From Plakobranchus ocellatus (lineage: Eukaryota; Mollusca; Gastropoda; Plakobranchidae): a DNA stretch of 30,891 bases. Shown here in pieces: positions 22,901 through 30,312 of this stretch; the stretch's first letter is position 1; every line of letters begins with the position of its first letter. Below the pieces are notes generated by a model. That model made no database searches and had not been told where the DNA came from. It worked only from the letters and a program-made list of their open reading frames with translations. The position numbers and the translations under genes were made by a program. Where the stretch lies: the NCBI GenBank assembly GCA_019648995.1, contig BLXT01008059.1, positions 80,807 to 111,697 on the forward strand, written 5' to 3'.

Positions 22901-24272
22901 TTAGACCTGTATATCAGGGCAGATAAGTTTCTTTATCGATAATAGTGATGTAAGCATCACATTTAGTGATAAAATGAGAATGGCATGTCCTAAAACATGT
23001 CTCTAACTCATGATTAGGGCCATTTAAGGTGGAAAAGGCTTTCAATTTAGCATCAAGTTATTGTTAAAAAATTCACAGCTGTTACTTACTTGTTAGCCAG
23101 TGGCTTAGTTTTTCTCCCCACAAAATGCGCCATTATCTCAAAACCTCAAAATGAGAAGATTAGTACATGTGATGCTGCTGAGCAACAATCTTATTTAGAT
23201 TTTTTTTATTTTTCTTATGTAACAAAGTAGTTTATATGCAATCCCAGTACTAATGCACTGACTCCTCCTTTCTATATTTATCTTTTTAGTCTCTTGAATT
23301 TTTAAAAATAGTATCTAATTTTTGTTTCTTTTAAATTCAACTAATAAAAAATTTAAGTTTAATCAAAATTACTTTTTCAGGCTAATAGCTACATTATTGC
23401 TCCTTATCTCTCATTTGTATTCTCCGATTTATTTTCTATTAAAAAAGGGATTTAAAATGCTTCTCTAGCATCCTTTAAAACTTAAAGCATTGTTTTGTAT
23501 CAAGCCTAATTTTGTAAAAATTTCCACGTTTTTACTAGTCTTATGGAATCTATACGTTTTCATGGGGTGGGGGGTTGTTTTCTTTTTTTTCCACAGTATT
23601 TTTGTCATTATCATTGAACTGTCCTTTTTATTCTTTGGTGTTGGGATTTGATCAATCTCATCTTCAGAATTAGAACTTCTCTAAATTTTTTTTTCAAGCT
23701 CAAGGAACTGATGAAAAAAAACCCACATCCTGATCTTCCTGATTCTCACTCGGTTATATTTGAAAAATGTTGGAAGGTGAGCCAAGTGACTAGTTTTTTG
23801 CTTTCTGTTCTTTGCCTTTCCCACATTCTTCTGTTCTATGTTTTTGGTTTTTTTTTTTTACGCTGTTTCAGCCTATTTTTGAGGCAGTGGTTTCCTCTGA
23901 GCTACATATCAATCCCACATCGTTTTTTAACTGTATCTTTATAGCATAGAATTATTGAACTAGAATGAGGGTTTTTTTCCTTTGAGAAATAAATTTTGAG
24001 TAAGTAATTTTTTGGCCAGCTAACAAATATTTGGGATTGACAAATTTTTTTGAAATGTTCCTTTCCATATTTGTGCAGTTGTAGAGTAATACAAGCAAGA
24101 AAAAAAGAACAGCTTTGTTTTTAAACTTGAAATTTTCTGCTAAGTTAACTGATATCTAGTTGATCAATGTCTCTTCTCAGATTACTGTCTACATTTGAAT
24201 TTTTTCAAATAGGTTGACCCCAAAGAGCGCATTGATGTGCCTGATCTTCACAACATTTTGAGCAAGTACTAA
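2278..24272 (+). CDS. Predicted TAZ-like zinc finger plus pseudokinase protein, 12 exons, 518 aa
   Basis: Joining 2278-2506, 3090-3154, 5699-5770, 6043-6191, 11328-11533, 17342-17523, 18482-18611, 20940-21071, 21335-21468, 22195-22314, 23699-23776 and 24213-24272 gives 1557 nt, an uninterrupted frame with every phase matching. Residues 1-98 are Ser/Asn-rich. Residues about 110-172 form a Cys/His segment ending in a TAZ-like finger. Residues 173-240 are a hydrophobic, probably helical linker. Residues about 255-518 are a protein-kinase fold. K295 (VVKK) and E314 (helix C) fit the canonical salt-bridge pair; N391, PPE (431-433), D445, G450 and R505 are kept. The catalytic-loop HRD reads YLN (384-386) and DFG reads NFD (408-410), so phosphotransfer is unlikely and a scaffold or allosteric role is inferred. 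I do not recognise an ortholog. Exons 1-5 could be a separate gene; exons 6-12 clearly belong together. Confidence 0.68.
3090..3154 (+). CDS. Exon 2: short hydrophilic segment
   Basis: The acceptor is acaaacag and the donor GTGAGT, a strong site. The frame that completes the exon 1 codon is open and encodes residues 77-98 (Asp/Arg/Ser-rich, ending HPYA). It ends in phase 0, matching exon 3. The support is splice-site quality and phase only, since the peptide is low in recognisable features. Confidence 0.52.
3155..5698 (+). other. Intron 2
   Basis: This is AT-rich non-coding sequence with homopolymer runs. It contains a minus-strand coding-like segment at 4544-4747, listed separately. Nothing else is recognised. 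Confidence 0.5.
4544..4747 (-). pseudogene. Unrecognised minus-strand coding-like segment, 67 codons
   Basis: This open frame has balanced amino-acid use (charged residues, DSAADRILQLE, VVDEPDMLVADAQ) and higher GC than the sequence around it, unlike translated AT-rich junk. It starts at ATG and ends at a TAA after a T-run. It lies in intron 2 on the opposite strand. It could be an exon of a nested gene, a fragment of a processed pseudogene or a piece of a transposon. I do not recognise the family. Confidence 0.35.
5699..5770 (+). CDS. Exon 3: first Cys-rich segment
   Basis: A pyrimidine-rich tract ends in cttctcag, and the donor is GTGAGA. The exon has 24 codons (residues 99-122) and encodes C110, C115 and C120 at five-residue spacing inside RCDEDVCENAGCNQ. 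CxNAxC resembles the first finger of the CBP/p300 TAZ2 domain, though the preceding His is not obvious and the fourth ligand is missing. It starts and ends in phase 0. Confidence 0.6.
6043..6191 (+). CDS. Exon 4: TAZ-like zinc finger
   Basis: The acceptor is ctttgtttttag and the donor GTGAGT, ending in phase 2. It encodes residues 123-171. Near its end is HCVECSSLRCPFYWC (155-169), which fits H-x3-C-x4-C-P-x3-C followed by x-N-hydrophobic. This is the spacing of the last finger of TAZ zinc-binding domains, known as helical protein-interaction modules in CBP/p300. Residues 123-154 would form the preceding helices. The assignment is motif-based and lacks a full set of 12 ligands. Confidence 0.68.
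6305..6700 (-). repeat. Diverged direct repeat, candidate LTR (3' side of element)
   Basis: This matches 10640-11010 in the same orientation over several hundred bases with many substitutions. Shared blocks include cagaaatc-ctc, caatttcag, gaaattac/att-nn-ttatgtaa, the gctaattag stretch, and the accatct segment with tcaaggttaa, then aatcaaat-ctc and tttatca. The pair brackets the decayed pol genes, so they are likely the LTRs. Exact ends were not fixed. Confidence 0.6.
7412..7594 (-). pseudogene. RNase H domain remnant of the same pol gene
   Basis: The open segment of 60 codons has PDADSRFVLRKD followed by a degraded stretch and KKLLYSESKYLMI. These fit gypsy RNase H (FxLxTDAS ... ASKKLxxxExNYSTIExE). 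Several conserved positions are altered and a frameshift separates it from the RT remnant. Confidence 0.6.
7611..7865 (-). pseudogene. Reverse transcriptase remnant (thumb/connection region)
   Basis: An 84-codon open segment carries ANFTMRQTKCLLEANIF, SHQLG and GYCKEFIPNYAAILASLFDL. This matches the gypsy-family pattern PTKC ... FLGH ... GYYRxFIPNFAxIAAPLTDL. Flanking RT blocks in other frames show it is one frame of a broken pol gene. Confidence 0.72.
8560..9060 (-). pseudogene. Integrase remnant of the same retrotransposon
   Basis: The core end motif (TPYH, NGLVERFNAALK) is followed by a C-terminal region with QWKGPF and a frame-shifted FHSNLLKRYI. This is typical of gypsy integrases. Several stops and frame changes occur between the motifs. 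Confidence 0.72.
10640..11010 (-). repeat. Diverged direct repeat, candidate LTR (5' side of element)
   Basis: This is the partner of the repeat at 6305-6700, in the same orientation on the far side of the gag/int/RT relic. Similarity fades toward both ends. It lies about 320 bases before exon 5. Confidence 0.6.
11328..11533 (+). CDS. Exon 5: candidate helical linker exon
   Basis: The acceptor is ctgaagcag; use of the AG three bases earlier (exon from 11325) would add one residue. The donor is GTAAGG at 11534. The phase is 2 in and 1 out, exactly what is needed to join exon 4 to exon 6. It encodes residues 172-240, hydrophobic and probably helical, containing RITNWVEKILLPVG. No domain is recognised. 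Other donors (GTGGGT at 11443, GTAAGC at 11561) leave phase 0 and would break the join to exon 6. Confidence 0.5.
12001..12085. repeat. (TC)n microsatellite
   Basis: This is an almost perfect TC repeat of about 85 bases with a single interruption near its start. It is followed directly by gagacagagaaagaa. Confidence 0.95.
12272..12480. repeat. GA-rich degenerate simple repeat
   Basis: This purine-rich stretch contains many short (GA)n blocks interrupted by other bases. It lies 190 bases from the (TC)n tract on the opposite strand sense. The Ser/Leu-rich reading frame over it is a by-product. Confidence 0.85.
13823..13902. repeat. (TC)n microsatellite
   Basis: This is about 80 bases of TC repeat with one TTTC interruption near its end. 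The complementary Arg/Glu repeat frame is not a gene. Confidence 0.95.
16160..16660. other. CpG-richer segment in intron 5, unidentified
   Basis: CpG content and GC rise here compared with the flanks, including cgcggccgc at about 16258 followed by ctataaacc, and gccgc and ccgcg near 16620. Overlapping short frames exist on both strands (for example 16413-16616 minus and 16480-16665 plus) but none resembles a known family. It could be an internal promoter, an inserted repeat or an old gene fragment. Confidence 0.35.
17342..17523 (+). CDS. Exon 6: kinase N-lobe with VAIK-type lysine
   Basis: The acceptor is cctttcatcag and the donor GTAAGC. It encodes residues 241-301. EYWVVKKV places K295 at the position of the ATP-binding Lys of strand beta 3. 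Upstream, CMMGYSSKNM sits where the Gly-rich loop should be, and no GxGxxG is present. It is entered in phase 1 and left in phase 0. Confidence 0.83.
18482..18611 (+). CDS. Exon 7: kinase helix C to hinge
   Basis: The acceptor is ttctaacacag and the donor GTAAAT. It encodes residues 302-345. YMKLAELRELRSV fits helix C, with E314 the likely partner of K295. SRYIICSSLEG matches strand beta 5 and the hinge. It ends in phase 1 within a Gly codon. Confidence 0.85.
18612..20939 (+). other. Intron 7, containing a LINE relic
   Basis: The first 450 bases are ordinary AT-rich intron. From about 19060 to 20600 there is a Jockey-like retroelement remnant, followed by a purine-rich run with G8-A-G5 near 20645. 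Confidence 0.6.
19060..20600 (+). mobile_element. Decayed Jockey-like non-LTR retrotransposon
   Basis: Pieces of the endonuclease and reverse transcriptase occur in order on the plus strand in shifting frames. There is a DLNTHFLE / GTPNW segment (about 19350-19395), which matches GDFNAHxxxWG. GSNHFPIFL (about 19531-19558) stands for the SDHFPI motif. The RT block EKAYDITW, then RHNIRGRL, lies at about 20261-20340. Frameshifts and stops are many. The 5' end and poly(A) tail were not found, and the copy is probably truncated. Confidence 0.72.
20940..21071 (+). CDS. Exon 8: kinase C-lobe start and degenerate HRD loop
   Basis: The acceptor is atcgtcttag and the donor GTAATT. It encodes residues 345-388. 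LSLHEHLQS matches helix D, and VLKIMLGLTAAVEKLHS matches helix E. The catalytic loop reads IVYLNWT, so His-Arg-Asp is replaced by Tyr-Leu-Asn at 384-386. It is phase 1 in and 1 out. Confidence 0.86.
21335..21468 (+). CDS. Exon 9: kinase activation segment with NFD for DFG
   Basis: The acceptor is ttctccccag and the donor GTAATC. It encodes residues 389-433. KNVLIS keeps N391, five residues after the mutated HRD position. VKLINFD puts Asn at the DFG Asp (408-410). The activation segment is short and ends LLPPE in place of APE. It ends in phase 0. Confidence 0.86.
22195..22314 (+). CDS. Exon 10: kinase helix F region
   Basis: The acceptor is ccccaaatgcag. It encodes residues 434-473. LASDLWGMGCLLYELTT is a near-canonical subdomain IX (DxWxxG), the best preserved kinase signature in the gene. 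The donor at 22315 is GTCAGC, weaker than the others at +3, but the exon after it continues the fold in phase 0. Confidence 0.86.
22315..23698 (+). other. Intron 10
   Basis: This is AT-rich with no recognised element. A G-rich run (ggggtggggggtt) lies near 23564. Confidence 0.5.
23699..23776 (+). CDS. Exon 11: kinase C-lobe
   Basis: The T-rich tract ends in ttttcaag, so the acceptor has A rather than C/T before AG, and the donor is GTGAGC. It has 26 codons (residues 474-499). LKELMKKNPHPDLP and FEKCWKV fit the subdomain X-XI region, with the CW of tyrosine-kinase-like folds. It is phase 0 in and out. Confidence 0.77.
24213..24272 (+). CDS. Exon 12: end of kinase fold and stop codon
   Basis: The acceptor is ttttttcaaatag. 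Nineteen codons and TAA encode residues 500-518. VDPKERIDV matches the conserved subdomain XI Arg region (R505), and the protein stops one helix later at LSKY, with no tail beyond the kinase domain. Confidence 0.86.
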   Translation, partial: VDPKERIDVPDLHNILSKY

Positions 24273-24820
24273 AGGTTGGGCAGGAAGAAAAAGATTACAT
24301 TGAGCAAAGACACTGACTATGAGTTTTATTGATTTTGTATGTTGAGAAATGTTTCTTGATTCCCTTTGCTCTTTCGCACAATGAAAAGAAATATATATTT
24401 TTATTCATTGCTTTACTGTTCAATAATTCACCACTAGTATGTTAAAAAAAAAGATTAATTTTACAAATATTTCTTTGACTATTGAAGTAATTAAAAAATA
24501 TTATATTGTTTCATGTTGATAAATGATTAGCTTAAAAAATGCTTTATTCTTTCCACAATGGAAACTTGAAAATTCAATTTCTTTTTTTAATTCTCAGGGT
24601 GTCTGTTTTAAATAAAGAAGACCAGTCACAAGCACACTCACACAAAAAAAAAATCATATCCTCACAAATTTTATCAGGATTAAAGGATTTAAGTTTTCAC
24701 TTTATCTAATGCTTTTTATTTCGCTTGGTCTTGTTTCCCTTACAGTGATGAGAAAAGAAGAAAAAATGAATAAAGTGCCAATATATAAATGTTGCAGGAG
24801 GGATAATAATAAGCAATAAA
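24273..24820 (+). other. 3' UTR with candidate poly(A) signals
   Basis: After the TAA, an AT-rich stretch contains AATAAA hexamers at 24611-24616, 24769-24774 and 24815-24820. Any of these could end the kinase transcript. No strong GU-rich element stands out, so the true site cannot be chosen by eye. Confidence 0.5.
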
Positions 24821-24879
24821 TTCATTACCTGCTGGCTTACTGTTACACTTCTATCAAAAAGTAACCAAGTAACCCCTTG

Positions 24880-25560
24880 TTAGGACTATTGTAGTCATGT
24901 TTATGTTAGCTGAGTAGAGTGAATGTTTGGTGTGTGTGTTGTGATTGATAGTTCAGCTCGGGACTGCAGATTGGCAAGATTTTCGCTGCAAGAACACACT
25001 CCATTTTCGTCGCTTGGACAGAGCGGACGTGCATTTTAACACTCGTATGGAGGAGTCATATTTTAACCTTTTACCACCTCAGTGAAACTGTGAAGCTACG
25101 TTTGTATTATTCCTTAGGCCGTGTGCCTGAAGACTAAGGATTTATGTTCTTGTGGGACTGGAACAGTGGTATTTGAAGTTTAATGATATTTGATGTTTGA
25201 GGCTGTGTGCCTTTACAGATCTATGAGCAACTGAATTGGTACCATTTTCTATATTGCTTGTGTTTACCCCTCGCGTAAGGGCATATCACCTGTCGGGCGA
25301 GTGACAGTGTGTTGGAGGCAGTGAAGGTAGTTGGAGAGACTGTTTGGACTGTTATCATTGTGTAGAGAAGGTAGCTGGAGAGAGTTTAAGGACGGTTAAG
25401 GACACTGTTAACATTGTGTAAAGCAAGAACTGTTTGTGCAGGAGCCAGGACCAAAAGACAAACTATATTATTCTTCTACATAGACGAGGATCTACGAGGA
25501 TTAAGCTTAGGAGCGTGTGTTTGTGCGCGTGGAATATATATATATTAATTATATTTATAG
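24880..25560. repeat. GC-richer block with internal repeats, possible LTR or transposon part
   Basis: GC and CpG rise sharply relative to both sides. Two internal duplications are visible. One is gaaggtag(t/c)tggagaga ... actgttatcattgtgta / actgttaacattgtgta (about 25324-25430). The other is aggc(c/t)gtgtgcct (about 25118 and 25200). No long open frame is present. Such a non-coding block next to a gene end looks like a solo LTR or the leader of a retroelement, but I cannot name a family. Confidence 0.4.
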
Positions 25561-26049
25561 AGTATGTTATTAATTAGATTTCTAATGTGACCTAAAGATC
25601 GTAGCCATTGATTTATACCTATTAGTTGTACCTGTAGTTATATCTCTGGATAAGATCTGAGGAACGTATTTATCAATTTTTTGTCTATGAGATAGTATCT
25701 TAGAGGGGAGTTCCTCGGGAAGTGAATTAATATGCACTAACGTACTTAAAGGTATAAGATTTCCTATTTTTTTTATTTTTTTTATTTATCGCGCCTGCGT
25801 GCGTGGGCCTTAGATTTAATTCACCTTATATATCTCTGTCTACTTCTTTGTGTGCCTGTCCTACTTCTTTATGTTATTATTATTATTATAATATAAGTCT
25901 TCTGTCGCTTATTTCCGGTGTTTCGCCTTTTATTTGCTTTGGTCTTCTCGTGCAGTCGTTTGTTATATCTCTATCTCCTAACACCCCTGGCTTTTGATTT
26001 TCAGAGATGAAGACCTGCTACTCTTTTTGTTTAATATTTCTTTATCTGC

Positions 26050-26071
26050 CCCTGTCTTTCTTTCTCTCTTT

Positions 26072-26102
<31 letters not shown>

Positions 26103-26106
26103 CTCT
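26050..26106. repeat. Interrupted (TC)n pyrimidine tract
   Basis: Short TC runs are separated by TTTC units within a longer T/C-rich stretch (about 25980-26400). Confidence 0.85.
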
Positions 26107-26568
26107 GTTAATCTCTTAGTCCCTATCTGATTCACTTTCTTTTTCCTCCTATTGTTACCTGCAATTTAATTTGATTACACAGCTTTTCTTTTCTTCCTTT
26201 TTTCATTCCCCTTTTGCTTGTTTTTGGGTCTTGTTGCTTTATATTTATGTGTGTAATTATTCTTTTTTTTTTCAAAATTTGCTAAGTTATCTCTTTTTGC
26301 TGCAATTTGTTTCTTTTTTAAAATTGTGTTTCTAATATCTTTGTCTCTCTCAATCCTCCTTAGATACTTTTTTTCTTTTCCTTCATGTGATATTTTTTCC
26401 TCATCGTCTTTATCTGGACCGAGTTTGATTTGGAGCTTGTCATGTGTCGTGGTCTGATGTAGGCCTGATAGCCTGATATCACCAAGCTATGTAGAGGCTA
26501 TGTTACAAAACCAAAATCTAGCCACTTTTCTGCATCATTTGGAAAATTAACTTTCCCTTTATCCTGTA

Positions 26569-26790
26569 TGGAATGTTATATTTGAGGAAGTTGGCAATGA
26601 GGCTGCATTTTCAAGAGCAGCAGAAACAGCTATAGGCCTATAGAAAGCTGTCCATGACAACCGTTGCTTGGAAAACTGATCTAGAGGAATATTGAATAAG
26701 AAAAAAGAACCACTATATAAGTTTACTATGGAGGTAGATGGAGCTTCAACATTGAGTAACATTTCACTTTATTGTGTCAAAGAACAATAA
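26569..26790 (+). pseudogene. Unrecognised coding-like relic with two in-frame stops
   Basis: The plus-strand frame reads with natural-looking composition (FEEVGNEAAFSRAAETAIG, then KAVHDNRCLEN, then KKKEPLYKFTMEVDGAST). It is broken only by TAG at 26641 and TGA at 26677, and it ends in TAA at 26788, which overlaps an AATAAA at 26786-26791. This suggests the 3' end of a processed pseudogene or an old last exon. The family is not recognised. The minus strand is also open over 26559-26762, which I take as the shadow. Confidence 0.4.
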
Positions 26791-26799
26791 AATCAAATG

Positions 26800-28117
26800 A
26801 TGGTATATGATCTATGGTGAGATATGTTTAAACTATGAAAAGTATTTTTATTTTGTGTTATTTTTGTGGGAAAAAAAGCGAGATTCCATTTCAAAAGCTT
26901 TTTTTGCATCAAGTATTCCTGTCTGCTGATATTGTTGGTGTATGAGGTATAAATGAATCATTACATACTAAAACAAAATAATTGTTTACCCAATACTTGT
27001 TTTGCCTTGTGCCATATCGTTGTAATCAACTCATTTCTTTCATAACAAGTGCTCAGTCAAAGTTCACTTTTTATGAAACTGGAGCATTTTATTTTTGTTT
27101 TTTAATTTGTTTGCTTGTTATTTTAGATTTTTGCTTCAGCGATGCGCAGAGTAACAATCTCTATAATTATACTCCTTTGTATGCCGGGTTTGTTTTAATT
27201 CTCAGTTATGCAGTATTTGTATATCGATAGAGTAGGCATAAAGATCGTATGAAATGCTTGAACAGACATCCAATCATAAAATTACCATTTCTGACTATTA
27301 ATCTGCATCATGTTGGATGCAAAGCTCTAATGAAATGAGGGGGATAGGAGTTTAGGACAAGAACTGAAGAAGAATCAAAAAGAAGAGTGAGAAGATAATG
27401 CTGATTCTCAATATTTTTTTCTCATTGAATTTTTAAAGCAACCTTGACATTTTTTTTTTGCTTCCTTTTCCACTTTTTCTTCATTTGATAACTTTAGGGG
27501 CCTTTATAGCCTACTATTGCAATTTACAGGAATCATCTGGTGCAGGTTGAAACCTGCCTTGTACTTGGTCCAAGAATGACCAAATGAACCCTGAGAACAC
27601 CAAATAGTAAAAGCCCTCCATGACACAAACATAAGTTTAAAATTTGTTTTAGTTCCATTTTACTGGCTGCTAAATTACTCCCTGTTAGTGTATGTATATT
27701 CATATTTCATGACTTGAAATTTGTCCTTCTTTTTTGTTGTTATTTTACAGAATATCTAAGAAATAAATTTGGAATATGTTAGTTTGTTAACTGACATAAA
27801 TATATAGAGCATTAAAATGCTCATCTATTTTGATATTATTGTTATTAGACCAGGCAGCTATAGCCTTATTTTAAACTGAGATTCCTTTTGAAAGAATGTT
27901 TATTGTCCAGTCTACAAAACTGAAGGATGCCAATGTCATGAATTGCTAAAATGTGTGAATTGATTTTTTAGTGAAAAGGAGATTCAAATGTGGCCAATGC
28001 TGTACAGTTATTGCTTTTTGCTGATGCTTTGAATAGTATGACTGGTCGAAAATTTCAACTGCTACCATGTTCACACTGTATACCAGTACCACAAGCCACA
28101 GCTATTCATAGTGTAAT
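26800..28117. other. AT-rich intergenic stretch, nothing recognised
   Basis: A frame at 26982-27230 is hydrophobic and Phe/Tyr-rich, as expected from T-rich DNA. No splice context or motif supports it. Confidence 0.45.
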
Positions 28118-28269
28118 GACTGTTACTGCTGCTGTTAGTATAAGCACTACCACTACTATCTTCGACTACTACTATAAAAGTATAATTACTACTGCTGCTA
28201 CAACTACCACTACTACAACAGCTACTATTACCACTACTACCGCCACCACTACCACTACTACTACCACTA

Positions 28270-28301
<32 letters not shown>

Positions 28302-28455
28302 ACGGCTGCTGCTGCTGATATTACCTCTACCACCACTACTTTCGCTACTGCTACCAACACCGACAGTACTATTACTATGACTTCTACTACCAAAGTACAA
28401 CCACTATTATCACTCTTCTCTCCTTCCATTTCTCCTACTCTTTCTCATCTAATTT
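28118..28455. repeat. Compound trinucleotide repeat (ACT/ACC/GCT)n
   Basis: About 290 bases of interrupted ACT, ACC, ACA and GCT triplets are followed by a pyrimidine-rich stretch. In frame it would read as long Thr/Ala runs on plus and Ser/Gly or Val on minus. It runs into a (TC)n tract. Confidence 0.9.
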
Positions 28456-28469
28456 TTCTCTCTCTCTCC

Positions 28470-28501
<32 letters not shown>

Positions 28502-28512
28502 ATCTCTCTCTC

Positions 28513-28555
<43 letters not shown>

Positions 28556-28560
28556 CTCTC
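28456..28560. repeat. (TC)n microsatellite
   Basis: TC repeats of about 105 bases carry a few CCC, TTTC, TATC and TCGC interruptions. Confidence 0.95.
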
Positions 28561-28579
28561 ATGACCTACCACTAGTGTA

Positions 28580-29354
28580 AATACTAAAATAGCAACAAAA
28601 TAATGAGAATGCCGTGAATCTGAGCAAATTTCTTTCTTTTGTCTGTTATTCTGCATATGATAGATAAGAATATGAAAAAATGGTTTATTTTGAATTTTGT
28701 TCTTTCCAGGGGAGCACTAAATCTGTTTTGATATTGCTTTAATTCATGTTGATATTGTGAAGAGCTAGAATCCAACTTTATTTTGTTAATGAAAAATGAT
28801 CATAATAATCCTATCTATGACAATTACAGTACATGTATGTGAAATCCAAACTTTGTCTTCATTTCAAATTAAATTTGTTAATTTGTGTGGCAAATTTTGA
28901 GGTGAAGATACGTTTTTTAAGACTAAGAGGTTGAGAATATTTTCATTCTTTCTGATTTATAAAAAAATATTAAGTTTGTAAGGGATTTCATGCGCAATTG
29001 TTACAGATTACTGAGACATCAGCTAACATAAGTTTTCATTTTTCTTTCTTGTTTTCAAAATACATTCTTTTCACAGTTTTTATACCTAAAGCGTATAGCA
29101 ATACATGGTATAACTAATAGCTGCCTCGAAAATTTTTATAGCTATATAAGAAAATTATATTTTCGTTGTTTGAAGAATTTAATTTAACAGACAACCAGAA
29201 TGGACACCTAAAATCTGAGATTTAATGTCAAGATTGGGGTGAAAAAAAACGAGCCTTTATCTACCGGCAGGTAGCTCTTGATTGGCGGGTGATACCAAGC
29301 TGAAATTGAATGCAAGTGTATTTATATTTAATGAAAGTACATGAACGTCCATAA
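28580..29354. other. AT-rich intergenic stretch, nothing recognised
   Basis: No gene or repeat family was seen. The last 130 bases may be the more decayed 5' part of the Tc1-like relic that follows. Confidence 0.4.
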
Positions 29355-30025
29355 ATAATAAAAATCTGAGGACGAAAACTCCTCAATCGTTACAAAACTA
29401 ATCATCTGCAGCGTATGGGATTCATTTTGAGAAAGACTTCACTTAAAAAGTTGCACACAATCTTCAAAATGATGTTGTTTGTGGCTTTCAGAAAAGATGA
29501 AATTCTGCCAACCGACTATAACATACCATCAAATCTGAAGATTTTCACCAAAGTTATGGTTTCTGCAAGGGTGCTCTGGAATGGAAATCAGATATTTACT
29601 CTTTTTACAGCAATGAATAAAAATAAATTCTGAAGCTAAAGTCAATCTGCCGGAGGAACAACTGTTGCCCGACTGAAAACGTCTATACGCTAATAATAAG
29701 TACATTTTTTACAAGATGGGATAACGTCCTTTTCTGCCTTTTGACACAAACATTTCTTTAAAATAACACACCAGAATTTGTTGAAAAAAAATTGACTGGC
29801 TCTCACAATTACCCGATTTGAATCCAATGGACTAATCAATTTTGGATTCACTGTCTGAAAAGGTATTCTTTGGTAGACACGAAAAATTTAAAGAAGAATG
29901 AAAAGGAAAAATTCAAGAATGCTGTAATCAGATTACCGTTCAGAAAATCAGTCGCTGGTGGAAAAAGAGACTCAGGTCTGTCCTTGACCAAGACAGAAGG
30001 CCTGTTGGCCATATTTCACTTTGTT
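29355..30025 (+). mobile_element. Decayed Tc1/mariner-superfamily transposase relic
   Basis: The plus strand, over several frames, reads KVMVSARVLWNG (about 29550-29585), an eroded block with CAAGATGGG at the place of the usual QDGA, FDT and FL/NTPEF fragments, and LPDLNPMD (about 29803-29831). LSEKVFFGRHEKFKEE and WKKRLRSVLDQD follow. This order is that of Tc1-like transposases. Stops (for example after NPMD) and frameshifts make it dead. Confidence 0.72.
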
Positions 30026-30312
30026 CGTGAGTGAGTGAAAATAATATTGCTTCATGATATTACAGTTTTGAGGCGTCCATCCCTATCCCCAAACTTTCGC
30101 GGAACCACCCAACAGACATCTATGAAATTCCATATATAAAAATTCATCCTAAATAAAACAATGCTCAGTGAAAATTGAATGGTCATACAATGTCAATACG
30201 AAGTTATCCACACCTGAGGTTGGGTGTATTTTCCTGCCCCACCCAAGATATACAATAAAAAAAAAGAAATATATATGTTTCTGAAGGTCCAAAAAGTGCC
30301 ATAATTATATTA

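Noticed and set aside
27990-28580. 196-codon plus-strand frame with long Thr, Ala, Ser and Leu runs
   Set aside because: It is created by the trinucleotide and (TC)n repeats. The minus strand is equally open over the same repeat, and there is no domain or splice support.
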